Shown piece after piece: positions 10,465 to 18,143 of a stretch of DNA of 64,000 nt. The stretch is taken from positions 806,001-870,000 of the forward strand of contig NZ_CP078088.1 of the NCBI RefSeq assembly GCF_022701175.1. Reading direction: 5' to 3'. The stretch comes from Allobaculum sp. Allo2. GTDB lineage: Bacteria > Bacillota_I > Bacilli_A > Erysipelotrichales > Erysipelotrichaceae. Both the position numbers and the translations under genes were made by a program. The notes under the pieces are model-generated. The model saw only the letters and a program-made list of their open reading frames with translations. It searched no databases and was not told where the DNA came from. Position 1 is the first letter of the stretch. Each line of letters opens with the position of its first letter.

Positions 10465-10501
10465 CACCCCGTGTTCTCTCGATCGAACACGGGGTTTTTG
10501 T
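10465..10501 (+). terminator. Intrinsic terminator of the mgl operon
   Basis: A 10-bp stem CCCCGTGTTC/GAACACGGGG with an 8-base loop and TTTTT. Confidence 0.9.
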
Positions 10502-10621
10502 TTGGAAAAAGGCGCGAAGAAACGGGCAGGTGTCCTGTTGATCCGGCTGCGGCCAGAACGACCCGCAACGGGGCCCGGCCCAGGTTTTCAAACGGCCGGA
10601 TACTTCAGACGCCAAAACGTA

Positions 10622-10665
10622 AAAGTCCTCTGCCACCCAGAATTCTGGGAAGGGCAGAGGACTTC
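10622..10665 (-). terminator. Intrinsic terminator of the DUF362 gene
   Basis: Read on the minus strand, the 12-bp stem AAGTCCTCTGCC/GGCAGAGGACTT is followed by TTTTA. The loop contains a perfect 14-base palindrome (CCCAGAATTCTGGG), giving a stacked double hairpin. Confidence 0.75.
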
Positions 10666-10724
10666 TGCTGTTCAGTGCTCAGTACTGGAGTTCAGTACTG
10701 GATGGTATAGAGATTGAATCGGAC

Positions 10725-11627
10725 TTACTTCTCGTCGATGTCGATCAGTTCGTATTCACGATTTCCAAAGCCAAGAGCTGCGGCAGCTTCAACCGTGTGA
10801 ACGCCATGACGGCTCTCTACACGTTCAAGGAAGTGATCACGTCCTGGGTCATCGGAGCTGTAGACCATATCAAGGCAGGCCTGATCGATCGCAACCGGGT
10901 CGGTGGAGATCATGATGCCGATATCTTTCATGCACGGATCTTCAGCGACATGGCAGCAGTCGCAGTCAACGGACAGGTTGACCAGGCAGTTGATGTACAC
11001 AATGCTGTCCTTGAAGAAGGTGTTTACGCTTTCCGCGGCATCGGCCATAGCTTCGAGGAATTCATCGTGATTCACTTCTTTTTCCCAGCAGTCTTTCATC
11101 GAATCGGACTGACCGGTGGAGTGGATCCAGCACTTGCCGGCTGTGGATGCGCAGCCGATGGAGAGCTGTTTGAGGGCACCGCCAAAGCCGCCCATCGGAT
11201 GGCCTTTAAAGTGCGAAAGCACGAGCATGGAGTTGTATTTCTCAATGTCCTTGCCGACGAAGTTTTTCTTGATGATTTTTCCGTTTGGAATTTCGAGGAC
11301 TTTATCTGGTCCAGCCGCATCGAGGATTTCTACATCGAAGTTTTCGGTCCAGCCATGATCGCGAAGTACTTTTTCGTGTTCGAGGGTGTTGAAACGATGG
11401 CCGCCCATGTCGTGACCGTAAGCGGTGTTGCATTCAACGACCGTACCGTTGACTTCGTCTACGATCGGTTTTACGAATTCCGGACGCAGGAAGTTCTGGT
11501 TGCCGGCTTCACCGGTATGCAGCTTAACGGCTACATTGCCTTTCAGTTCCTTGCCTAAAGCTTTGTACAGACGGACTAAGGAGTCGCGTCCAGTGTTGCG
11601 GGTAAAATACACTTTGGATTTTTCCAC
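10725..11627 (-). CDS. DUF362 domain protein, probable iron-sulfur protein
   Basis: About 300 residues matching the DUF362 family: VYFTRN at the start, VAVKLHTGEAGNQNFLRPE, VECNTAYG, LVLSHFKGHPMGGFGGALKQ and the Cys-rich CLVNLSVDCDCCHVAEDPC. The family is uncharacterised but is associated with iron-sulfur or ferredoxin-like proteins. The Cys cluster near residues 225-240 could bind a cluster; this is inference. I chose the GTG start at 11627 because AAGGA lies 8 bases upstream. An ATG at 11663 in the same frame lacks such a site. The gene is monocistronic with its own terminator. Confidence 0.8.
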   Translation of the reverse strand: MEKSKVYFTRNTGRDSLVRLYKALGKELKGNVAVKLHTGEAGNQNFLRPEFVKPIVDEVNGTVVECNTAYGHDMGGHRFNTLEHEKVLRDHGWTENFDVEILDAAGPDKVLEIPNGKIIKKNFVGKDIEKYNSMLVLSHFKGHPMGGFGGALKQLSIGCASTAGKCWIHSTGQSDSMKDCWEKEVNHDEFLEAMADAAESVNTFFKDSIVYINCLVNLSVDCDCCHVAEDPCMKDIGIMISTDPVAIDQACLDMVYSSDDPGRDHFLERVESRHGVHTVEAAAALGFGNREYELIDIDEK

Positions 11628-11693
11628 GATAATATTCCTTTCATTGATCCAAAAATCGTTCATTCAAACAGAGACGTCTAAAACCGGGTGGCC

Positions 11694-12328
11694 TCAGAAG
11701 CTGGTGTCCACAATCTGATCGATCGCGTTCGTGTCGAGTCCGTTTTCGAAATAGTTTTCTTCGAGCGGAATCCATTTCGCTTCGAAGTTTGCGTACTTCT
11801 CTGCACCTTCCCGTTTCAAAAGCCGTTCTTTCTGCTCTTCCTTAGAACACGTCAGGAAGAGCAGAAAATCAACAAAAGGGAGCAGGTGAGCGCTGGCACT
11901 GTATGTGCCTTCGAGAAGCAGAATGCGCGGACGCTTCAAAGCGCGGGCCGACTGTAAAGTCATGGTTCTGCAGGAAAAGGGACAATAGATCGTTTCTTCC
12001 TTTTTCTGCAAAGGAAGCAGGACTTCATCGAGAATGCGTTCGTAATCGACGTTGGCACCTGGAGTCTTGAGACGTTCGGGCGTTCGATCTTCTGGCCGAA
12101 GGAAAAAGTCATCCATATGCAGGATGGAGCAGTCGTCCAGCCGGTCCACTAACAGAGAGGCCAGAGTCGTCTTTCCTGATCCGCATCGACCGTCAATCGC
12201 GACGACGAACATTGGCTTGTCGCTCTGGCTCCTTTTTCTTCGAGCGTTTTTACGATCGCATCCAATCGGTCAGCCCGAGAGGACGGAACAGATCCGTTCT
12301 GTATTGGGTTTTCGTTTGAAGAACTCAT
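11694..12328 (-). CDS. Uridine-kinase-like P-loop kinase coupled to the ECF S component (frameshifted)
   Basis: A small P-loop kinase of the uridine kinase/phosphoribulokinase type: VAIDGRCGSGKTTLA (Walker A), HMDDFF and RPRILLLEGTYSA (Walker B region). The substrate cannot be read from sequence. The ATG at 12328 overlaps the stop of the ECF gene (ATGA), giving an N-terminal ~35 residues (MSSSNENPIQNG...). A one-base frameshift near 12225 connects this to the conserved core, which on its own would start at ATG 12212. Coupling to a vitamin or nucleoside-type ECF transporter suggests the kinase traps the imported compound. Confidence 0.7.
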
Positions 12329-12906
12329 GCCTCCGCCTTGGCTGCCGAGACGGCGGCTTTCTGGGATGCGGCGGGACGTTCAAAGCGAAGCACGCCGGTT
12401 TTGTCGAGAACTACCATCAGAAGCGGGATTGCGGTCAGCTGCAGGATAATTCCCGGGATGGCATTTGAGAAGGCGCCGGCAATGAAGGCGCTGAGTGTAA
12501 AGGCGGAACCAGAGAGCCCCATCAGCACAGCCATTACGACACCCCAGATGATGCGTCCGCCAATCATGGCGCCAAGCAGGGACGTATAGACACTTACAAT
12601 CGACTGCTTTTTCTGGATCTGATACAGCCATCCGGAAATGGCACCGTATGCGGCCAGTTCAAAAGCCATGGCCACAGCCTGTGGCATCATCGGCGGCATC
12701 GAGAACATAGCGCTTCGAAGCAGCGGCATAATTGCGCCGACGACCAGACCGTATTTCCAGCCGCAGATCAGTCCGCAAAGCAGAACCGGCACATGCATGG
12801 GACAGAGCATGTTTCCAATGAACTGAATCTGACCGGTAAGGAAGGGCAGAACCAGACCGGCGGCCAGAAACAGTGCCGACAGGGTCAGTTTCTGTACAGG
12901 TTTCAA
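12325..12906 (-). CDS. ECF transporter S component (substrate unknown)
   Basis: About 193 residues with six hydrophobic helices: LTLSALFLAAGLVLPFL, then HVPVLLCGLICGWKYGLVVG, a loop with MPPMMPQAVAMAFELAAYG, and C-terminal helices. This is typical of energy-coupling-factor substrate-binding (S) components, which use a shared EcfAAT module encoded elsewhere. I prefer the TTG start at 12906 because AAAGGAG lies at the right distance before it. For the upstream ATG (12915) the same AGGAG abuts the start codon. It is followed by a translationally coupled kinase. Confidence 0.78.
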   Translation of the reverse strand: MKPVQKLTLSALFLAAGLVLPFLTGQIQFIGNMLCPMHVPVLLCGLICGWKYGLVVGAIMPLLRSAMFSMPPMMPQAVAMAFELAAYGAISGWLYQIQKKQSIVSVYTSLLGAMIGGRIIWGVVMAVLMGLSGSAFTLSAFIAGAFSNAIPGIILQLTAIPLLMVVLDKTGVLRFERPAASQKAAVSAAKAEA

Positions 12907-12941
12907 ATACAGCATCTCCTTTCTTTCTCTTGATCTCTTTC

Positions 12942-12970
12942 AGTATATATTCCATAAAAGAGCGATACAA
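12942..12970 (-). promoter_or_regulatory. Promoter of the ECF-kinase operon
   Basis: On the minus strand TTGTAT, a 17-base spacer and TATACT are correctly placed ~35 bases upstream of the ECF start. Confidence 0.6.
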
Positions 12971-13148
12971 AGCGTGAAGAGCACAATATTCTTATTCTCT
13001 TAGAAAATAATAGAAAGGTTCTTATTTGAATTATGAATAAATTTTCCTTACGGCCGTACCTGAAAATCATGCAGGTAAAGCAGAAAAAGGAAAAGAGGCT
13101 TTCTTTGTCCGGATCGCCGCCCGCCCGATCCGCCTGTGTGCAAACCGT

Positions 13149-13184
13149 GTACGGCTTCAATTCGTGATACACTCGAAGCCGTAC
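13149..13184. promoter_or_regulatory. 10-bp inverted repeat upstream of asparaginase
   Basis: GTACGGCTTC (13149-13158) and GAAGCCGTAC (13175-13184) are perfect inverted repeats around a possible -10 (GATACACT). They lie ~60 bases before the asparaginase start. An operator or leader hairpin is likely. Confidence 0.4.
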
Positions 13185-13245
13185 AGAGATACAGAGAAAG
13201 GAGACAAACAGGAGCCCAAATTGCAGCCCTGTTCAAAGTGAAGCT

Positions 13246-14236
13246 ATGGAAACAAAACCCAAAAGCGCATCGCCATTATTTCGACTGGCGGAACGATTGC
13301 CGGATCCGGCCGGATGGGCGAAGCGGCGACGTATCGCGCGGGAACCCTGTCGGTTGAGTCGATTCTTTCCAGCGTCAGCTCCATTCAGGAACTCGCCGAT
13401 CTGGAAGTCTTTTCCGTCTGCTCCAAGGATTCTAATGACATTACGGAAGAAGATCTGTTTCGCATTAAGGTCAAAGCGGAAGAACTCGAACAGGACGACC
13501 GGTTCGATGGCATTGTCATTACCCATGGAACGGACACGCTCGAAGAAACCGCCTTTTTCCTCAACCTGGTTCTGAATGTCTCCAAGCCGATTGTCATGAC
13601 CGGCGCCATGCGCCCGGCAACCGCGACGAGTGCGGACGGCCCGATGAACCTGTATCAGGCGGTCGCTCTGGCCGCCAATCCCAAAGCGGAAAAAATGGGC
13701 GTGCTCGCCGTTCTGTCGGATACGATTTATTCCGGCCGCGATCTGACGAAAGTCAATTCGATCAAGACCGACGCGTTTGAAGTCGGCGATCCAGGTCCGA
13801 TCGGCTACATGCAGGATGACAAGGCGTATCTCATTCACGCCCCGTATCGCCGCCATACCATTTATTCGCGCTTTGCGATTGAGCAGATTCCGCGGCTTGC
13901 ACGCGTGGAAATTTATTATGTCCATGCGCAGAGCGATCCGGATCTGCTTGCGTACATGCTGGAAACGTATGACGGCGTCATTATCGCCGGATCCGGCTCG
14001 GGCAACTATTCGCAGGAAATCCGGGAAGTCATCGAAAACTACACCGGACCCGCGCTCATCGTCCGCACCAGCCGGCTGCTCGAAGGCGCAGCCTTTGAAT
14101 CTCCGGTTTTGATCCGCTCAAGAAAACCATTCCGGCCCATCGCCTCTCTCCGCATAAAGCGAGAATTCTTACCCAGCTCGCGCTCAGTTACGGCGTGCCG
14201 CGCGAAGAAATGCTCGCGCTCTTCCGAGAATACTGA
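13246..14236 (+). CDS. L-asparaginase (frameshifted twice)
   Basis: Hydrolyses L-asparagine to aspartate and ammonia. After the start (METKPK) a frameshift leads to RIAIISTGGTIAGSG, which carries the N-terminal catalytic Thr. The second catalytic block is VITHGTDTLEETAFFLNL, and TGAMRPATATSADGPMNL follows. The C-terminal domain includes DGVIIAGSGSGNYS. Near 14105 a second break occurs, after which PLKKTIPAHRLSPHKARIL and REEMLALFREY end at 14236. No signal peptide is seen, so the enzyme is probably cytosolic, although the motif spacing resembles the type II family. I leave the gene symbol open. A terminator follows. Confidence 0.85.
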
Positions 14237-14274
14237 TCGAAACCGCGCCCTGAAGATCATAAGAGAAAACGTAC

Positions 14275-14307
14275 AAAAGCGCCGGCAACGTCTTTGCGGC
14301 GCTTTTT
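14275..14307 (+). terminator. Intrinsic terminator of the asparaginase gene
   Basis: AAAAGCGCCG stem with CGGCGCTTTTT and an 11-base loop. Confidence 0.85.
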
Positions 14308-14471
14308 CATCGTTTCAGGAAAAGAAATTTGTCCTTATTAACGAACCGGATCATCGAAACCAGGGATAAAAATCAAAACGACAGCACGTGGACACAAAAT
14401 TCGCTATACTGAACTAACGGGTTTTTGGGCAAAACAAAGGCATTGACCGGGTCCAGAATTCATACCTGCAC

Positions 14472-14622
14472 TATAATGAAAAGCACTGAAATACTCTTAT
14501 CAAGAGTCGGGGAGAGAGTCAGCTCTATGATCCCGCGCCAACCTCGTAACTGGTGGCCCAGCTGACATCGATAACGAAGGCGCTGATGAATAACATAAGC
14601 ATGCTTCGGTATGCTTTTTTCT
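14472..14622 (+). ncRNA. S-adenosylmethionine riboswitch (SAM-I type) with terminator
   Basis: A TATAAT (14472-14477) is followed ~15 bases later by CTCTTATCAAGAG, the hallmark 5' part of the S-box P1/P2 region. GCGCCAACC, corresponding to the conserved GCAACC joining region, comes next. A strong hairpin with six T ends it (AGCATGC-TTCG-GTATGCT, 14598-14620). metK starts 84 bases downstream. SAM binding would favour the terminator and lower metK. The middle differs somewhat from the textbook S-box, so an SAM-I/IV variant is possible. Confidence 0.8.
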
Positions 14623-14705
14623 GGTTAAGGACTTCGAATATCTCCAGGAAGTATTTCACATTCTCATGAAGTATCCCGTAACTGAATGTATAAGGAGGAA
14701 ATTTG

Positions 14706-15816
14706 ATGAAAAACTATATTTTTACCAGTGAGTCGGTAACAGAAGGACATCCAGACAAAGTCTGTGACCTGATTGCGGACTCGATCGTTGATGAAGCTCT
14801 TCGCCAGGATCCTAATTCCAACATGGCGGTAGAAGCCACCATCAAGGATGATTTCATTCTGGTTTACGGCGAAGCCAACACGAAAGCCGTCATCGATTTC
14901 GAACAGATCGCCAAAGACGTTCTGAAGAAAATCGGCTATCCGGAAGAATATCACGTACACACCGTTGTAAATAAGCAGTCCCCGGAAATCCATAACGCGG
15001 TCAACAAGAACAAGGACGGCAAGCTCGAGGTTGCGGCCGGCGACCAGGGCATCATGTTCGGCTACGCATCCAACGAGAACGGATGAATTCATGCCGGCCC
15101 CAATTTACTATGCGCACAAGCTGTCCCGTCAGCTGACCAAAGTTCGCCGCGAGCATCCGGATCTGCTGCGTCCGGACGGAAAGACACAGGTTTCCGTAGA
15201 ATATAAGGATGACAAGCCCGTACGCATTGATACGATTGTCGTTTCCACCCAGCATTCTCCAGAAATCAGCCAGGAAGACCTCAGCAAGCTCATCCGCAAG
15301 GAAGTCATCGATGCGGTCATCCCGTCTGAACTTCTCGATGAAAATACAAAATACTTCATCAACCCAAGCGGATCGTTCGTAGTCGGCGGATCCTTCGGCG
15401 ACTCCGGCACCACAGGCCGTAAGATTGTCTGCGATACCTATGGCGGAATGGGCCATATCGGCGGCGGATGCTTCTCTTCAAAAGACCCGACCAAAGTAGA
15501 CCGTTCGGCAGCTTACTATGCCCGCTGGGTAGCCAAGAACATCGTTGCCAATGGACTGGCAGACAAGTGCGAAGTCGAAGTGGCTTACGCCATCGGACGC
15601 AAGGAACCTGTTTCGATTCTCGTGGACACCTTCGGCACCGGCAAAGTCAGCGACGAAGAAATCATGGATATCGTCAAGAAGAACTTCAATTTCGAAGTCG
15701 GCAATATTCTTGAAGAACTCGATCTGCGCAAACCAATTTATACCCGTACAACCAACTACGGTCATTTCGGCGACCCCAAACTTCCGTGGGAAAAAGTAAT
15801 TGAGCTCAAGCGCTAA
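14706..15816 (+). CDS. metK: S-adenosylmethionine synthetase (one frameshift)
   Basis: Makes S-adenosylmethionine from methionine and [23 protein letters not shown] at the N-terminus is the ATP/methionine-binding signature. [14 protein letters not shown] precedes the break at about 15082. One extra G there ends the frame; removing it restores [17 protein letters not shown]. The C-terminal part contains [20 protein letters not shown] and [15 protein letters not shown]. The usual HGGGAFSGKD is instead [12 protein letters not shown], a visible departure in the active-site loop. The ATG follows AAGGAGG at good spacing, under SAM riboswitch control. Confidence 0.93.
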
Positions 15817-15839
15817 ATAGAAATTCTGTTTTCAAAATT

Positions 15840-15882
15840 CAAAGTCTCCAGAACGCATCAGCAGGTTCTGGAGACTTTTTCT
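15840..15882 (+). terminator. Intrinsic terminator of metK
   Basis: A 14-bp stem AAAGTCTCCAGAAC/GTTCTGGAGACTTT followed by T residues. Confidence 0.9.
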
Positions 15883-15926
15883 GCAGGCAGGAAAACAGGT
15901 CGTTTTTCCAGAATCGGATCCGTTAA

Positions 15927-16034
15927 AATCAGACTAAGGACAGGAATCAGACTAAGGACAGGAATCAGACTAAGGACAGGAATCAGACTAAGGACAGGAA
16001 TCAGACTAAGGACAGGAATCAGATTAAGGACAGG
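15927..16034. repeat. Six tandem copies of an 18-bp unit
   Basis: The unit AATCAGACTAAGGACAGG repeats exactly five times. A sixth copy has one C-to-T change. The array ends immediately before the ribosome binding site (AAAGGAGGG) of the next gene. Confidence 0.98.
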
Positions 16035-16051
16035 AAAAGGAGGGAAAGAAC

Positions 16052-16630
16052 ATGGCACACTGCCTTTGTATAAATGGATACGATATGTGGAATGGCGATG
16101 GAAAACCGGAAATCAACGCGTTTTCCATTTCGTTTTTGAAGAATTTATGGAGGCGCATCCAGGAGTATTCCTCGTGGGGACGGACTACCCGGGAATAGAC
16201 TACAAAGCTCCTGACATTTTGAGTATATTTACGACTGCTATGACTGGGCACCGTCCAGAGAACCGGACTGCTGGCTTTGTGAGGATTGCGAAAGCCTGAC
16301 TGTCTTTTTGACGACGACAATTACCGCCTTGACCACCGTTACGATTTCGTGAAAATGGAAAAACTGTACGAACCGGGCGATAAGGGCTTTGATGACTGGG
16401 AAGAGTATGTGGCCATGCGAAATGATGAACTGGATGAATTCGGCGACTGGTATATTGGCATGGATCCGCTGACTGCACTGAAAACCTATCCCTTCAAATA
16501 CCGGTATAAAGTTTCACCGGATCAAAAATACATCTGTGCGTTTGATTCCAGCCAGAATCTGGTTTTCTCCTACGAACAGGTCCGCTTTCTGGATTTCCAG
16601 AAGGAAGAAAAGCGCACCGTAAACGAATGA
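16052..16630 (+). CDS. Hypothetical protein with a possible zinc knuckle (several frameshifts)
   Basis: The ATG at 16052 has a strong ribosome binding site (AAAGGAGGG, 7 bases away). Stitching three frames gives MAHCLCINGYDMWNGDG, then YIYDCYDWAPSREPDCWLCEDCESL and finally an intact C-terminal half (YDFVKMEKLYEPGDKG...KYRYKVSPDQKYICAFD). The CWLCEDC block could bind zinc. I do not recognise the family. The 18-bp tandem array directly upstream may influence its expression. It is a real gene by ribosome binding site and coding character; the exact frame path is uncertain. Confidence 0.5.
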
Positions 16631-16709
16631 AGTCTGGAGGCATCTCGACATGGATTCCGTCGCGTTCCATCCTTCTCATTTGAAGCTGGCGACGGGAAGG
16701 AGCAGCCGA

Positions 16710-17233
16710 TCAGTCTGTCCCCAGATAGATGGACGAATCCTTCAGATCCAGCTCTTTTTCATTCAGTGTCGCGTGCGTGAGCGTGTCGCCCAGATAGTTC
16801 AGTTCCATATAAAATAATGGGACATGTTCCTTGAGCAGCTTTAGAAAGATTCGATCGCCTTTCCAGAGATTGAGCGAGGCGATAGCGCTCCAGTCCATCC
16901 AGACCAGATCGCCTTCGCTGCACTCCTGCAGGCGCTTTTCTTCCTGCGGATCGAGTTCTCCCGTGTACAGAAACATAAGTTCTGAAAAGAGCGGATCTTC
17001 TTCGTGTTTTCGAAAGTTAAAGGTGATGATGCCGCAGAGTCTGGGATCATTCCAGTGTAGGCCGGTTTCTTCCCGGCATTCGCGCTGCATGCAGCCCAGG
17101 ACCGTTTCGCCGTCTTCAAGCTTTCCGCCGATCCCAATCCATTTTTCCTTGTTGATGTCGTTTTCCTTTTTGTGCGATGAAGCATGAGTACTTTGTCTTT
17201 GCTTTGAATGTAGCCAAGCGTTGTCACTAACAT
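16710..17233 (-). CDS. NUDIX hydrolase (MutT-like, one frameshift)
   Basis: The NUDIX box is complete: GGKLEDGETVLGCMQRECREETGL fits G-x5-E-x7-REUxEExGU, the metal-binding loop that cleaves nucleoside diphosphates linked to another group. The N-terminus from ATG 17233 (MLVTTLGYIQSKDKVLMLHR), behind AAAAGGAG, is in another frame, joined near 17180 (TKKENDINKEKWIGIGGKLE). The fold and length (~175 aa) suit 8-oxo-dGTP diphosphatase-type housekeeping enzymes. The substrate is not determinable. Confidence 0.82.
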
Positions 17234-17428
17234 GGTGTCTCCTTTTCGTCTGATCTGTTTCTATAGCCAATTTCTGCACGTTTAAATTTGTTTCTATTTT
17301 ACCCGCATTGAGAACAGCCGGTGTCTGACAGAAAGCCGGCGTGCTCCGATTGAAGCCGTTTCGTCTGCGCGTTTTGCCAAAAGGCCGGCTTCGTTGACTC
17401 CCTATGTGAGTTTGTTTAAACTAATGGC

Positions 17429-17844
17429 ATGATGATCGATAAAAAGACCCGATCCTGACGGAATCGGTTGAAGACTATCTCGAATCCATTCTTGTACTGT
17501 CCACCAAACTGCCGTATGTACGGAGTGTGGATGTAGCCAGCCATCTCGGCTTTTCCAAGCCTTCGGTCTCTCATGCCGTCAAAATGCTTACCGAACAGGG
17601 CTATCTTCTCGCAGATCCCAATAAACATCTGATCCTTTCGGACAAGGGAAGAGAAGCGGCGCAGCATACGTACCAGCGCCATGAATTTTTCACGCAGATG
17701 CTTACGAACATCGGCGTCGATCCGCAGATCGCCGAAGACGATGCCTGCCGGATTGAACACGTGATTTCGCAGGAAACGTTCGACGCCATCAAGACGTACT
17801 ATAATTCGTCTGCCCCAGAAACCGCGGAAGAAGAAGCTGCGTAA
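17429..17844 (+). CDS. DtxR/MntR-family metal-dependent regulator (one frameshift)
   Basis: LTESVEDYLESILVLSTKLP followed by VRSVDVASHLGFSKPSVSHA is the winged helix-turn-helix of the DtxR/MntR family. GYLLADPNKHLILSDKG forms the wing, and HEFFTQMLTNIGVDPQIAEDDACRIEHVIS is the metal-binding and dimerisation helix region with its usual Glu, Cys and His residues. The ~135-residue length lacks the SH3-like third domain, as in MntR. The start ATG (17429 or 17432) is one base out of frame with the core. AGTTTGTTTAAACT directly overlapping the start region could be an autoregulatory operator. Control of manganese or iron uptake is inferred from the family. Confidence 0.75.
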
Positions 17845-17861
17845 ACGATAATTGAATTTTC

Positions 17862-17900
17862 GGACTGAGATTTTTCAAATGAGAAATCCAGTCCTTTTTC
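17862..17900 (+). terminator. Intrinsic terminator
   Basis: GGACTG...CAGTCC outer stem with an inner ATTT/AAAT extension, then TTTTT. Confidence 0.75.
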
Positions 17901-18143
17901 TTTGGATCCGTTTCGCAAAGCCAGGACGGGCAGACCGGAGAAGAGCGGCCGTTTCGTTTGAACGTTTCCGCGGGGCTGGCCATAATGAAAACGATGAAAC
18001 GGACGGCGACTTTTGGGATTCGCCAGAGCGGCCGTCCAAACCCTGTGAAAAAGTTTTTCATAAAACCAGAAATTCTGAATCGACAAGAGCGACTGCTTTC
18101 TCTTCTGCCGGATTCAGATCGATATAGAACGGGAGCGATAGCT

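Noticed and set aside
15927..16034. Possible CRISPR array
   Set aside because: Units are contiguous without spacers and no cas genes are present; it is a simple tandem repeat.
15858..16058. Minus-strand frame with repeating PVLSLI
   Set aside because: It is only the translation of the 18-bp tandem array, lacks a start signal and overlaps the metK terminator.
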